A stretch of DNA of 39,518 nucleotides, taken from assembly GCA_012521705.1 (NCBI GenBank), contig JAAYLX010000043.1:1-39518 (forward strand), read 5' to 3'. Below are positions 1 through 6,539 of this stretch, one piece after another. Each line of letters opens with the position of its first letter. Positions within the stretch are counted from its first letter, which is position 1. The notes under the pieces are model-generated. The model saw only the letters and a program-made list of their open reading frames with translations, was not told the origin of the DNA and made no database searches. A program made the position numbers and the translations under genes. Origin of the DNA: Clostridiaceae bacterium. Lineage in GTDB: Bacteria > Bacillota > Clostridia > DSM-8532.

Positions 1-359
1 ATTATCATAGATTCACTCATGGTGGAACACGCGCCGAACAAACCAAAATACGGGATATTCGCGTCCCTGAAGGCATAGCTTGCCGCCGTACACTGGTTCA
101 ACAAGTCCCCTGAAAGAATAAGATTGATGTCGGTCGCCGCTTTTCCGCTCTTCTCCAGAACTTTTATATAAGTATCCCTTAATATCCTTGATTCAGCTGC
201 CTCAAAGGTTTTTTCCCCGGCATATTCATCGTCCACTATATCATCGAAATATCTGCCTAAAGGGCCGTCTCCTTCTTTTTTGCCCACTATGGCAGCACCA
301 GCGATAATGATTGGTTGTTTGTCAATGACTATTGTCTGGGTTCCTAACCTCTTGGCCAA
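1..359 (-). CDS. spoVAD: Stage V sporulation protein AD (5' part; runs off left edge)
   Basis: The visible N-terminal ~119 residues match SpoVAD, part of the SpoVA channel that moves dipicolinic acid into the forespore and releases it at germination. Family landmarks seen are DGPLGRYFDD near residue 35, SGDLLNQ near residue 86 and FGACST near residue 109, the thiolase-like motif typical of SpoVAD. The start is inferred to be TTG at 359: in this frame a TGA stop lies three codons upstream, and an AGGTGA Shine-Dalgarno precedes it. The nearby ATG at 364 opens a frame that stops after six codons. The start region abuts the spoVAC stop (TGA at 363-361), so the two genes are translationally close. 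The 3' end is outside the window. Identity is confident; the start codon is inferred. Confidence 0.93.
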   Translation of the reverse strand, partial: MAKRLGTQTIVIDKQPIIIAGAAIVGKKEGDGPLGRYFDDIVDDEYAGEKTFEAAESRILRDTYIKVLEKSGKAATDINLILSGDLLNQCTAASYAFRDANIPYFGLFGACSTMSESMI

Positions 360-360
360 T

Positions 361-828
361 TCATATCACCTGCTTCCAGATAAAATATACGATTCCGGCT
401 ATGACCGAAGCGAATATTCCATATACAAGAACGGGTCCGGCAATTAGAAACATCTTGGCTCCCACGCCCATAATGTAGCCCTCTTTCTTATACTCCATGG
501 CAGGAGAGACAATGGAGTTGGAAAAGCCGGTGATCGGCACCAACGCCCCGGCGCCTCCAAACTTGCTGATGTTGTCATATATGTTAATGCCGGTTAAAAA
601 CGCGCCAAGAAAGATCATGACTATACTGGTCACCGCTCCCTGGGTTTCCTTGTCGGCTCCCAGGCTTCCAACACACATCATGACAACTTGCCCTATTGCG
701 CAAATTGTGCCGCCTGTGATGAATGCTGTTACCACGTTCCGGAGTTTGCGCGATTTTGGAGCTTTTTTCTCAACAAGTTGCTGATACTCGTGCTTTGTTA
801 ACTGTTTCTTCATTTCCAATGCGGACAA
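361..828 (-). CDS. spoVAC: Stage V sporulation protein AC
   Basis: Integral membrane protein of 155 aa, the normal SpoVAC length, with about four hydrophobic segments. In Bacillus this protein is a membrane subunit of the SpoVA dipicolinate channel and behaves as a mechanosensitive pore. Matching landmarks are FITGGTICAIGQ near residue 35, a glycine-rich stretch followed by VPITGFSNS near 97, and the acidic-lysine EYKKEG segment near 112. The open frame begins at TTG 828, about 10 nt after an AGGAGAGGG ribosome site. An in-frame ATG five codons in (813) is an alternative start with a poorer site. It is immediately upstream of spoVAD. No spoVAA or spoVAB lies upstream, as is usual for clostridial spoVA operons. 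Confidence 0.94.
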   Translation of the reverse strand: MSALEMKKQLTKHEYQQLVEKKAPKSRKLRNVVTAFITGGTICAIGQVVMMCVGSLGADKETQGAVTSIVMIFLGAFLTGINIYDNISKFGGAGALVPITGFSNSIVSPAMEYKKEGYIMGVGAKMFLIAGPVLVYGIFASVIAGIVYFIWKQVI

Positions 829-882
829 CCGCCGGTGTCCCTCTCCTTTCCTTTGTATTTAGCAATATATATCTTATTCCGG

Positions 883-1062
883 CTATAACCTGACATGGTT
901 TTTTTCATGAATTGATGCGTTTAAAACATAGGTTCCGCGGTTTTGACTGAAATTGTTGTTTCTCACAAAGATAAAATATAGAGCTGCAGCAAGAATAACA
1001 AGTAGAACAATAACGCCTACGGCCAGATATAAAGGTTTAATTTTCCTCATAATTTTTTCCAT
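883..1062 (-). CDS. Small single-pass membrane protein, unknown
   Basis: Open frame of 59 codons preceding spoVAC by about 55 nt. It has a basic N-terminus (MEKIMRKIK), one strong hydrophobic segment at about residues 10-33 and a short polar tail, predicting a small membrane protein with the tail outside. The ATG at 1062 is chosen because a GGGGTG sequence lies about 6 nt upstream; an ATG four codons later is possible. The Shine-Dalgarno sits in the 3' arm of the hairpin that should terminate clpE transcription, so the gene probably needs its own promoter, or read-through. I do not recognise a family. It could be a spurious frame, but the membrane segment and position before spoVAC argue for a real gene. 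Confidence 0.45.
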   Translation of the reverse strand: MEKIMRKIKPLYLAVGVIVLLVILAAALYFIFVRNNNFSQNRGTYVLNASIHEKNHVRL

Positions 1063-1065
1063 AAA

Positions 1066-1120
1066 AACACCCCGCATGATGAATTCCTGTTTTTTAGGTT
1101 TTCATCTATGCGGGGTTTTT
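1066..1120 (-). terminator. Hairpin downstream of clpE (possibly bidirectional)
   Basis: An inverted repeat with CCCCGCAT-GATGAA and TTCATC-TATGCGGGG arms (one bulged base) lies 35-90 nt past the clpE stop. The minus-strand stem is followed by TGTTTTT and the plus-strand stem by TTTTT, so it could work in both directions. The minus-strand 3' arm also carries the ribosome site of the small ORF at 883-1062. Confidence 0.7.
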
Positions 1121-1153
1121 ATTCTTGACCCGATTTTGACAAAAATTAATAAA

Positions 1154-3523
1154 TTATTGGTTTTCTTTTGCTTTCGTGGTTTGCAACTGAGGGATCTCGC
1201 TTATTATCATTGAGATCTTTCCATCTTCACAGGTTGTGTGAATGAAGCTTCCTTCATGTATTCTGCCTGTCAGGAACAGCTCGGAAAGTTCATCCTCAAT
1301 ATGGCGCTGGATTGCTTTTCTAAGTGGCCTTGCTCCGAATTTTGTATCAAATCCCTTTTCGAGCAGGAATTCTTTTGCCTTGTCGTCAAAACTAATGGTC
1401 ATGCCTTTTTCACGCGTATCGCGGATAATATCTCCAAGCATGATATCAAGTATCTGCCTGAGTTGTTCACGTGTAAGTTCTTCAAACACAATTATTTCAT
1501 CCACACGGTTCAAAAATTCTGGACGGAAGATTTCCCTGACTGCGTTATTAACTTTCTTCTCCAGGGCTTCATAACCTTCCTTGTTGAATCCGATGCCATT
1601 TGTCCTGAACCCGGTTCCGGCATTTGAGGTCATAATAAGGATTGTATTTTCAAAGTTTACTGTCCTCCCATGGCTGTCGGTAAGCCTTCCGTCTTCCATA
1701 ATCTGCAACAGAATATTGAAGACATCCGGATGGGCTTTCTCTATTTCATCCATAAGAATAACCGAATAGGGTTTCCTTCTGACCTTTTCTGTAAGCTGTC
1801 CGCCCTGGTCAAATCCGACATATCCCGGAGGTGCGCCAATTATTTTGGACACTGTATGTTTTTCCATATATTCCGACATATCAAGCCTGATCATCGCATC
1901 ATCGCTGCCGAAAAGTTCAGCGGCAAGAGTCTTGGCAAGCTCTGTCTTACCAACTCCGGTGGGGCCGACAAAGATAAAGCTTGAAGGCCTTTTCTTCCTT
2001 CTGAAGTCGGAACGTGTCCTTCTGATTGCCCTGGCAAGGCTGGTAACAGCTTTGTCCTGGCCTACCACACGCTGGTGGAGCCTGTCTTCAAGGTGTAAGA
2101 GTTTAGCGGCCTCTGTCTCAGTTATTGTCTGTACAGGTATTCCTGTCCAGTGTTCAATGACATAGGCAATATCGTCCACTGTTACATCCAGAGTGCCTAC
2201 TTCTTCTTCAAGTTTACTTATCTGTTCCATCAAGCGGCATTCTTCAACCTTGTAATCAGCCGCCTTTTCGTAATCATCGTTGAGAGCGGCCTGCTCTTTG
2301 AGTTCCTGGATTCTTTTAAGCTCGTTTCTGAGGCTTTCAAGCTCCGCAGAACCGTGATTTTTGAGGTTTACCCTTGACCCGGCCTCGTCTATGACGTCTA
2401 TGGCCTTGTCGGGCAGGAAACGGTCCTGGATGTAGCGGGACGACAATTTGACCGCCGCCTCAATTACTTCATCCGAAAGCCTTACCTGATGGAAATCCTC
2501 ATAGTATTGTCTTATGCCCTTCAATATATCTATGGTCTCCTCAATTGTAGGCTCGTTCACCATTACAGGCTGGAACCTTCTTTCAAGGGCAGAATCCTTT
2601 TCAATGTGCTTACGGTAGTCTTCAAGGGTTGTGGCTCCGATAACCTGGATATCACCACGTGCCAAAGCCGGTTTCAGGATATTTGCGGCATTCATCGCAC
2701 CGCCTTCTGCCTCTCCGGCGCCAACTATATTGTGAAGCTCGTCTATGACAAGAATAATATTCTTCTGGCTCTTTGCTTCTTCAATAATGGCCTTCATCCT
2801 TGCTTCAAACTGGCCCCTGAACTGGGTCCCGGCAACTATGGCCGCAAGGTCCAAAAGATATATTTCCTTGTCCAAAAGTTTTGCGGGTACTTTCTTTTCC
2901 ACTATTCTGACAGCAAGTCCCTCGGCTATCGCTGTCTTACCCACGCCGGGCTCACCTATAAGAACAGGATTGTTTTTGGTTCTCCTGTTAAGTATCTGGA
3001 TAACCCTTTCTATTTCCTTATCCCTTCCAACAATGCGGTCAATCTCACCATTAAGAGCCTTCTCATTGAGATTGGTGCCGAAATTGTTGAGATTCTTCCT
3101 CGGTGCTTTATTTGGCCTGGGTTCTTCTTTTTTTGTATTGTTCTTATTCCTGTCAGCAGCAGGATTTTTGTCAGGAGCCGGAATAAAGCCTGAGAATGCG
3201 TTGTTGAAGAAACGGAGCATTGAGTTCATGTCTTCCCCGGCCTTTTTTTCCTTGCCGTTTTCAGTATCGGTGTCAGATCCCGAAGGCAGGGCCTGGACCA
3301 GGTCCTCAAAACTCATATCCCCAAACATTTCGGACATCTGATTGTTAAGATTCTCCAGGTCTTCCGGGGTCATTCCGGACTGAAGAATCATCTGTTGGAT
3401 AGGTGCGAGGCCCTGTTTCTGGGCACAGCTCATACAAAGCCCCATTGGTTCAGCTTTACCATCTATAACACGCGTTATGAAAACTACCGCGACATTCTCT
3501 TTGCATATTGAACATTTCATCAT
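1154..3523 (-). CDS. clpE: ClpE-type AAA+ protein unfoldase
   Basis: Class I Hsp100 ATPase of 789 aa that should unfold substrates for ClpP. The N-terminus has a C4 zinc finger (C4, C7, C30, C33), the hallmark of ClpE, in place of the ClpC N-domain repeats. A low-complexity linker follows (residues ~85-150). The first AAA module has Walker A GEPGVGKT at ~190 and Walker B VIDELH at ~259. A UVR-like coiled segment lies at ~405-440. The second AAA module has Walker A GPTGVGKT at ~520 and Walker B ILMDEIEKAHP near 590. An IGF loop at ~644 is the expected ClpP-docking tripeptide. The start ATG at 3523 follows GGAGGAG. Probably monocistronic: a promoter lies upstream and a hairpin downstream. An annotation pipeline might call it ClpC; the zinc finger favours ClpE. 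Confidence 0.9.
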   Translation of the reverse strand: MMKCSICKENVAVVFITRVIDGKAEPMGLCMSCAQKQGLAPIQQMILQSGMTPEDLENLNNQMSEMFGDMSFEDLVQALPSGSDTDTENGKEKKAGEDMNSMLRFFNNAFSGFIPAPDKNPAADRNKNNTKKEEPRPNKAPRKNLNNFGTNLNEKALNGEIDRIVGRDKEIERVIQILNRRTKNNPVLIGEPGVGKTAIAEGLAVRIVEKKVPAKLLDKEIYLLDLAAIVAGTQFRGQFEARMKAIIEEAKSQKNIILVIDELHNIVGAGEAEGGAMNAANILKPALARGDIQVIGATTLEDYRKHIEKDSALERRFQPVMVNEPTIEETIDILKGIRQYYEDFHQVRLSDEVIEAAVKLSSRYIQDRFLPDKAIDVIDEAGSRVNLKNHGSAELESLRNELKRIQELKEQAALNDDYEKAADYKVEECRLMEQISKLEEEVGTLDVTVDDIAYVIEHWTGIPVQTITETEAAKLLHLEDRLHQRVVGQDKAVTSLARAIRRTRSDFRRKKRPSSFIFVGPTGVGKTELAKTLAAELFGSDDAMIRLDMSEYMEKHTVSKIIGAPPGYVGFDQGGQLTEKVRRKPYSVILMDEIEKAHPDVFNILLQIMEDGRLTDSHGRTVNFENTILIMTSNAGTGFRTNGIGFNKEGYEALEKKVNNAVREIFRPEFLNRVDEIIVFEELTREQLRQILDIMLGDIIRDTREKGMTISFDDKAKEFLLEKGFDTKFGARPLRKAIQRHIEDELSELFLTGRIHEGSFIHTTCEDGKISMIISEIPQLQTTKAKENQ

Positions 3524-3548
3524 CTATATATCATCTCCTCCCCCCATA

Positions 3549-3576
3549 ATTATAACACAGGTACAGGGTAGTACAA
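3549..3576 (-). promoter_or_regulatory. Sigma-A-type promoter of clpE
   Basis: On the minus strand, a -35 TTGTAC (3576-3571), a 16-nt spacer and a perfect -10 TATAAT (3554-3549) lie about 25 nt before the clpE start. I found no convincing CtsR heptad repeat around it. Confidence 0.6.
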
Positions 3577-3611
3577 AGGCTGAGTTTGTCCTTCCCTTAC
3601 CTTTAATTTCT

Positions 3612-3633
3612 GGAAAAACCGGCGTATGCCGGT
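3612..3633 (-). terminator. Terminator after the RsbW-type kinase gene
   Basis: A perfect 6-bp stem (ACCGGC/GCCGGT, loop ATAC) followed by TTTTT on the minus strand. It lies just past the stop at 3647 and separates the sigma-module transcript from clpE. Confidence 0.75.
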
Positions 3634-3646
3634 AACATATATATTA

Positions 3647-4087
3647 TTATAGTTTTTTTGTCACGGTTATGATATTGCCCGAAGAATCAAATTTCATACA
3701 GTCACAAAGGTTCTGTATAATGCATAATCCTCTTCCGGACTCGTCCATTGACATGGGATCACATTCGTTCTCTCTTGATTTTAAAATCATTGTATTAAGG
3801 GCATCAAATCCGTATCCCTGATCCTTGACGCTGATGCCAAGCACATTATCCTTCAGCCATACTTTAACATCTATTTTTTTATTGTTGTCACAATCGTTTC
3901 CGTGTTTTATTGCATTTTGCAATAGTTCGCTTAAAATTACCTTAATATCAAAATACTGCTCTTTATTCAGGGTAGAAAACATCTGAAGCATCTTAAGGAT
4001 TTTGCCGATTTCGTGGCAAGCCTTGTTTGCATCACTTTCAATTGCTCCGCTATAGACTTCCCTTCCCCTGCTTTTAATTGATTCCAT
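3647..4087 (-). CDS. RsbW/SpoIIAB-type anti-sigma serine kinase (intact)
   Basis: A 146-aa GHKL-fold protein of the anti-sigma kinase family, which sequesters a sigma factor and phosphorylates a STAS antagonist. The ATP-binding boxes are intact: N box SELLQNAIKHGN (E54, N58), G1 box DQGYGFD (~89) and G2 box ESGRGLCII (~116). The start is ATG 4087, 8 nt after GGAGGGTG; a TTG six codons upstream overlaps that ribosome site and is rejected. It lies downstream of the sigma gene with a gap of about 70 bp holding a possible sigma-B-type promoter. In the module it is the only kinase-like protein with its nucleotide motifs preserved, so it probably supplies the kinase activity that the homologue at 4923-5309 has lost. 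The partner assignments are inference. Confidence 0.85.
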   Translation of the reverse strand: MESIKSRGREVYSGAIESDANKACHEIGKILKMLQMFSTLNKEQYFDIKVILSELLQNAIKHGNDCDNNKKIDVKVWLKDNVLGISVKDQGYGFDALNTMILKSRENECDPMSMDESGRGLCIIQNLCDCMKFDSSGNIITVTKKL

Positions 4088-4144
4088 TGTATTTGCACCC
4101 TCCAAACCAATGCATCCACAACAAAGATTATTACCCCCTACTTA

Positions 4145-4169
4145 ATATATACCCTCTAATCACTTTTTT
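4145..4169 (-). promoter_or_regulatory. Possible sigma-B-like promoter before the intact kinase gene
   Basis: Within the last codons of the sigma gene and just past its stop, the minus strand carries TATTAA, 13 nt, then GGGTAT. The Bacillus sigma-B consensus is GTTTAA-N12-15-GGGTAT. The -10 is perfect, the -35 matches 4 of 6 bases and the spacing fits, but a match of this size can arise by chance. Confidence 0.35.
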
Positions 4170-4921
4170 AATAGCAATCTGAATTTTTCTATAGTCTTTT
4201 TCTCAAGCCTTGATATGTACATCTGTGAAACGTTGAACCTTTTTGCTATCTCTTTCTGGGTCATGTTTTCAAAAAACCTCAGCTTGATAAATTCTTTCTC
4301 AGATTCATTAAAGTTTTCCATGGCCTTCATCAGAAAATCTCTGTTGTTGATTTTTTCGAAGGTGTCATCATCTTCTCCGATGGTTTCATGAAGTTCCAGA
4401 TTATCCTCATCGAATACCGACTGATCAAAGGACTGAATATTATATACGTTCCAGGACTCTATTATTTCCAGGACATTTTCAGCTTTCATATTCAGGTAAT
4501 CCGCAATTTCATCTATGCGGGGAGCGCGTTTGTTCTGCTGAATCAGAAATTCCCTCGCCTGGTTCACCTTTTGATAAACTTCATATATCCGCCTGGGAAT
4601 GCGTATTACCGAGGCCTTGTCCCTGAAGTAGCGCTTTATTTCCCCGATTATTGTGGGAGTGGCAAAACTGACAAATTTAACCCTTTCAAAAACATTGAAA
4701 CGCTCAACTGCATTAATAAGCGCGATACATGCTACCTGGTAAATATCTTCATAGTCTACGCCGCGGTTTACAAACTTTTTAGAAAGAATCTCAGGTAAAT
4801 GCATGTACCTTCGCACTATCTCGTTTCGTATATTTATATCACGGGTCTGGCAATATTCATAAAAAAGCTCTTTTTCGGTTTTATCTCTGTATTTCAAAGC
4901 TTCAGGTAATAACTTTCTCAT
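4160..4921 (-). CDS. RNA polymerase sigma factor, sigma-B/F/G family
   Basis: A 253-aa sigma-70 family protein. Region 2 is clear (DYEDIYQVACIALINAVERF, then FVSFATPTIIGEIKRYFRD), followed by the IRIPRRIYE region-3 start. A region-4 helix-turn-helix near the C-terminus reads MTQKEIAKRFNVSQMYISRLE. Size, lack of region 1.1 and company with STAS and RsbW-like genes place it with stress or sporulation sigmas controlled by partner switching. ATG 4921 is chosen; an upstream in-frame TTG would sit inside the previous gene with no suitable ribosome site. It begins one base after the stop of the preceding RsbW-like gene. I cannot tell sigma-B from a sigma-F paralogue; I lean to sigma-B because spoIIAA-spoIIAB-sigF order is not reproduced here. 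Confidence 0.88.
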   Translation of the reverse strand: MRKLLPEALKYRDKTEKELFYEYCQTRDINIRNEIVRRYMHLPEILSKKFVNRGVDYEDIYQVACIALINAVERFNVFERVKFVSFATPTIIGEIKRYFRDKASVIRIPRRIYEVYQKVNQAREFLIQQNKRAPRIDEIADYLNMKAENVLEIIESWNVYNIQSFDQSVFDEDNLELHETIGEDDDTFEKINNRDFLMKAMENFNESEKEFIKLRFFENMTQKEIAKRFNVSQMYISRLEKKTIEKFRLLLKK

Positions 4922-4922
4922 C

Positions 4923-5309
4923 TCAAACTGCCTTTCCAAGCTTCTTTACCATAGTCAAAATGTTTTGGCCATTTTTCTGCATATCAATTTCATCCATCAG
5001 TGAGTTCACAATAGCCAGTGAAAGGCTATCTTCATCACCGTCAAAAATATCTGAGACAGTATTATCTGAAAGTAAGAATTTTATAGTAAGGCCATCGCTG
5101 ATATTTTCAAACAAAATAGCAATTTCTTCAGCTTCGGGCTGTTTTTCAATAATCTTCCCCAGGACCTCAGAAATAGAAACTTTTATATCTTCAATCGCAT
5201 CAAAATCAAAGCCAATTTTACTGGCTATTCCTGAAGCAGTCAGTCTGGCAGTGCTTACGTATTCAGCCTTTACAGGAATCTTGAGTGTAACGGTTTCCGG
5301 CAGTTTCAT
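4923..5309 (-). CDS. RsbW-like anti-sigma homologue with eroded ATP-binding motifs
   Basis: This 128-aa protein follows RsbW closely over its first half (EYVSTARLTASGIASKIGF, then AIEDIKVSISE) and again at SLMDEI near residue 103. All three nucleotide-binding boxes are altered. The N-box glutamate remains (E48), but the invariant Asn is replaced by Lys (~52). The G1 DxGxG loop is replaced by SDNTVSD (~81-87). The G2 glycines are replaced (DEDSLSL, ~93-98). ATP binding and kinase activity are therefore unlikely. It lies between the STAS gene (ATGA overlap at 5306-5309) and the sigma gene (1-nt gap), the usual rsbW place. It may bind sigma or the STAS protein without phosphorylating it. Fold assignment is firm; loss of kinase activity is inferred from missing residues. 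Confidence 0.85.
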   Translation of the reverse strand: MKLPETVTLKIPVKAEYVSTARLTASGIASKIGFDFDAIEDIKVSISEVLGKIIEKQPEAEEIAILFENISDGLTIKFLLSDNTVSDIFDGDEDSLSLAIVNSLMDEIDMQKNGQNILTMVKKLGKAV

Positions 5310-5626
5310 GATTGACTCTCCTCCATAACAAACACCTTGTCCAGACCTGTAATTCTGAATAGTTTTTTCACTGTACTTCCGGCATTTTTAATAACGATAT
5401 CATGACCATGCCCCTTAATCCTTTTAAGAGCACCAACAAGTATCCCAAGGCCCATGCTGTCTATGTACTCAAGATTTGTAAAATCAAGAACAACATCTGC
5501 CGGTACATCTCCAATGGCCGAATAGAGTTTCTCTTTAAAGTCCGGAGCCGAGCAAATATCTATCTCGCCTGAAACCACTATCGTATAGTTTCCGTTCCCG
5601 TTATTAATAACTGATAATTCATACAT
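5306..5626 (-). CDS. STAS-domain anti-sigma factor antagonist (RsbV/SpoIIAA type)
   Basis: A 106-aa single STAS domain. It has the N-terminal strand-turn GEIDICSAPDF (~20-30) and the phosphoacceptor loop EYIDSMGLGIL with the candidate serine at residue 57 (DSxG). In this family the unphosphorylated antagonist captures the anti-sigma factor and frees sigma; phosphorylation of this serine reverses it. ATG 5626 follows a strong GGGAGGGG site; the ATG six codons upstream overlaps that site. The stop overlaps the next start by 4 nt (ATGA), showing tight translational coupling with the RsbW-like gene. Confidence 0.9.
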   Translation of the reverse strand: MYELSVINNGNGNYTIVVSGEIDICSAPDFKEKLYSAIGDVPADVVLDFTNLEYIDSMGLGILVGALKRIKGHGHDIVIKNAGSTVKKLFRITGLDKVFVMEESQS

Positions 5627-5643
5627 ACAGACCCCTCCCGGCA

Positions 5644-6510
5644 TTATTTTACCATTAATTTAACAAATTCAACAGCTTTCTCTGTTTCCTTGCCTGAACG
5701 TGCAAAAGATGCAATTATTCTGTCGCCTGAAAGCCCTGCTTCTTTAAGGATTTCGCTGTCGGTCACGTCAAGGCCGTATAATGCAGGTATTAAGCTTGAG
5801 CCATCGTTTAACTTCACTTCCACTATAAGGTCCTCATAATCTTCTTTATGTACACCCAGCCTTTCAAGGCTTCCCAACAGCTCCTCAACCGGTATAAAGG
5901 CCCCCTGCACGGCAAGGCTTCTGTAACATTCTTCGTCCATAATAAAAATATCGTTGTCCCCCGCCGTAACCTCGGTCACGAATTTTACCTGCATTGCGGC
6001 CTGAAGCTGCGGGTCTTTTGCTCCCATGTAAACATTCTGGACCAGAGCTTCAGAAACACCATCCATCTCATTTTCAATACGTTCTTCAAGTAGTTCTGTA
6101 TCAGGGAGGAGCAGATTTCCTGTTACAATTACTTTCAGATCGGGTTCCACTCGTGTTGTCAGAGATACTATGGTGTATATGACTGCCACAATTACAATCA
6201 GGGCTATTGCAACATGCCATTTATAGTAATAGAAGAAATTCCCGGCTTTCTCCTCATCAATTTTAAGAAGTCTGAACAGGGGGTTGGGATGCTGCTTTCT
6301 TAATTGTTTCTTTTTTTCTTCTTCAGGATCATACACGGATATTCCGCTTGCAATTTTATAGGCCTTGTCAATATCTTCAAGGGTATACCCCTTCTCGTCC
6401 TTTTCTGTCTGCCTGTATTTTTTTAAGAGAACATTCATCCTTCTGTTTATCTCTTCGGGTGTGGCACCCTCTTCCAACCCCAAAATTTCCAAGGCAGTTT
6501 TTCTGTCCAT
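5644..6510 (-). CDS. Membrane protein: J-like N-terminus, one TM helix, solute-binding-like outer domain
   Basis: A 288-aa protein of three parts. Residues 1-60 resemble the first helices of a J domain (TALEILGLEEGATPEEINRRMNVLLKKYR), but the HPD motif is absent. A charged linker follows, then one transmembrane helix at ~99-118. The C-terminal ~170 residues would be extracytoplasmic and contain motifs reminiscent of type-1 substrate-binding lobes (DIFIMDEECYRSLAVQGAFIPVEEL near 190). There is no ABC transporter nearby to serve. It ends about 18 nt before the STAS gene, with no terminator seen between, so it is likely co-transcribed with the sigma module and could be its sensor; that role is inference. 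ATG 6510 follows GGGGGTGG. I recognise the architecture loosely, not a named family. Confidence 0.65.
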   Translation of the reverse strand: MDRKTALEILGLEEGATPEEINRRMNVLLKKYRQTEKDEKGYTLEDIDKAYKIASGISVYDPEEEKKKQLRKQHPNPLFRLLKIDEEKAGNFFYYYKWHVAIALIVIVAVIYTIVSLTTRVEPDLKVIVTGNLLLPDTELLEERIENEMDGVSEALVQNVYMGAKDPQLQAAMQVKFVTEVTAGDNDIFIMDEECYRSLAVQGAFIPVEELLGSLERLGVHKEDYEDLIVEVKLNDGSSLIPALYGLDVTDSEILKEAGLSGDRIIASFARSGKETEKAVEFVKLMVK

Positions 6511-6539
6511 ACAACCACCCCCGCTCAAGAACAGCCATT

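Noticed and set aside
2489-3193. Long plus-strand frame (234 codons) opposite clpE
   Set aside because: Antisense shadow of a well-conserved gene; no ribosome site and no family resemblance.
3549-3620. CtsR operator at clpE
   Set aside because: The nearest sequence, GGACAAAC, lacks the second conserved heptad.
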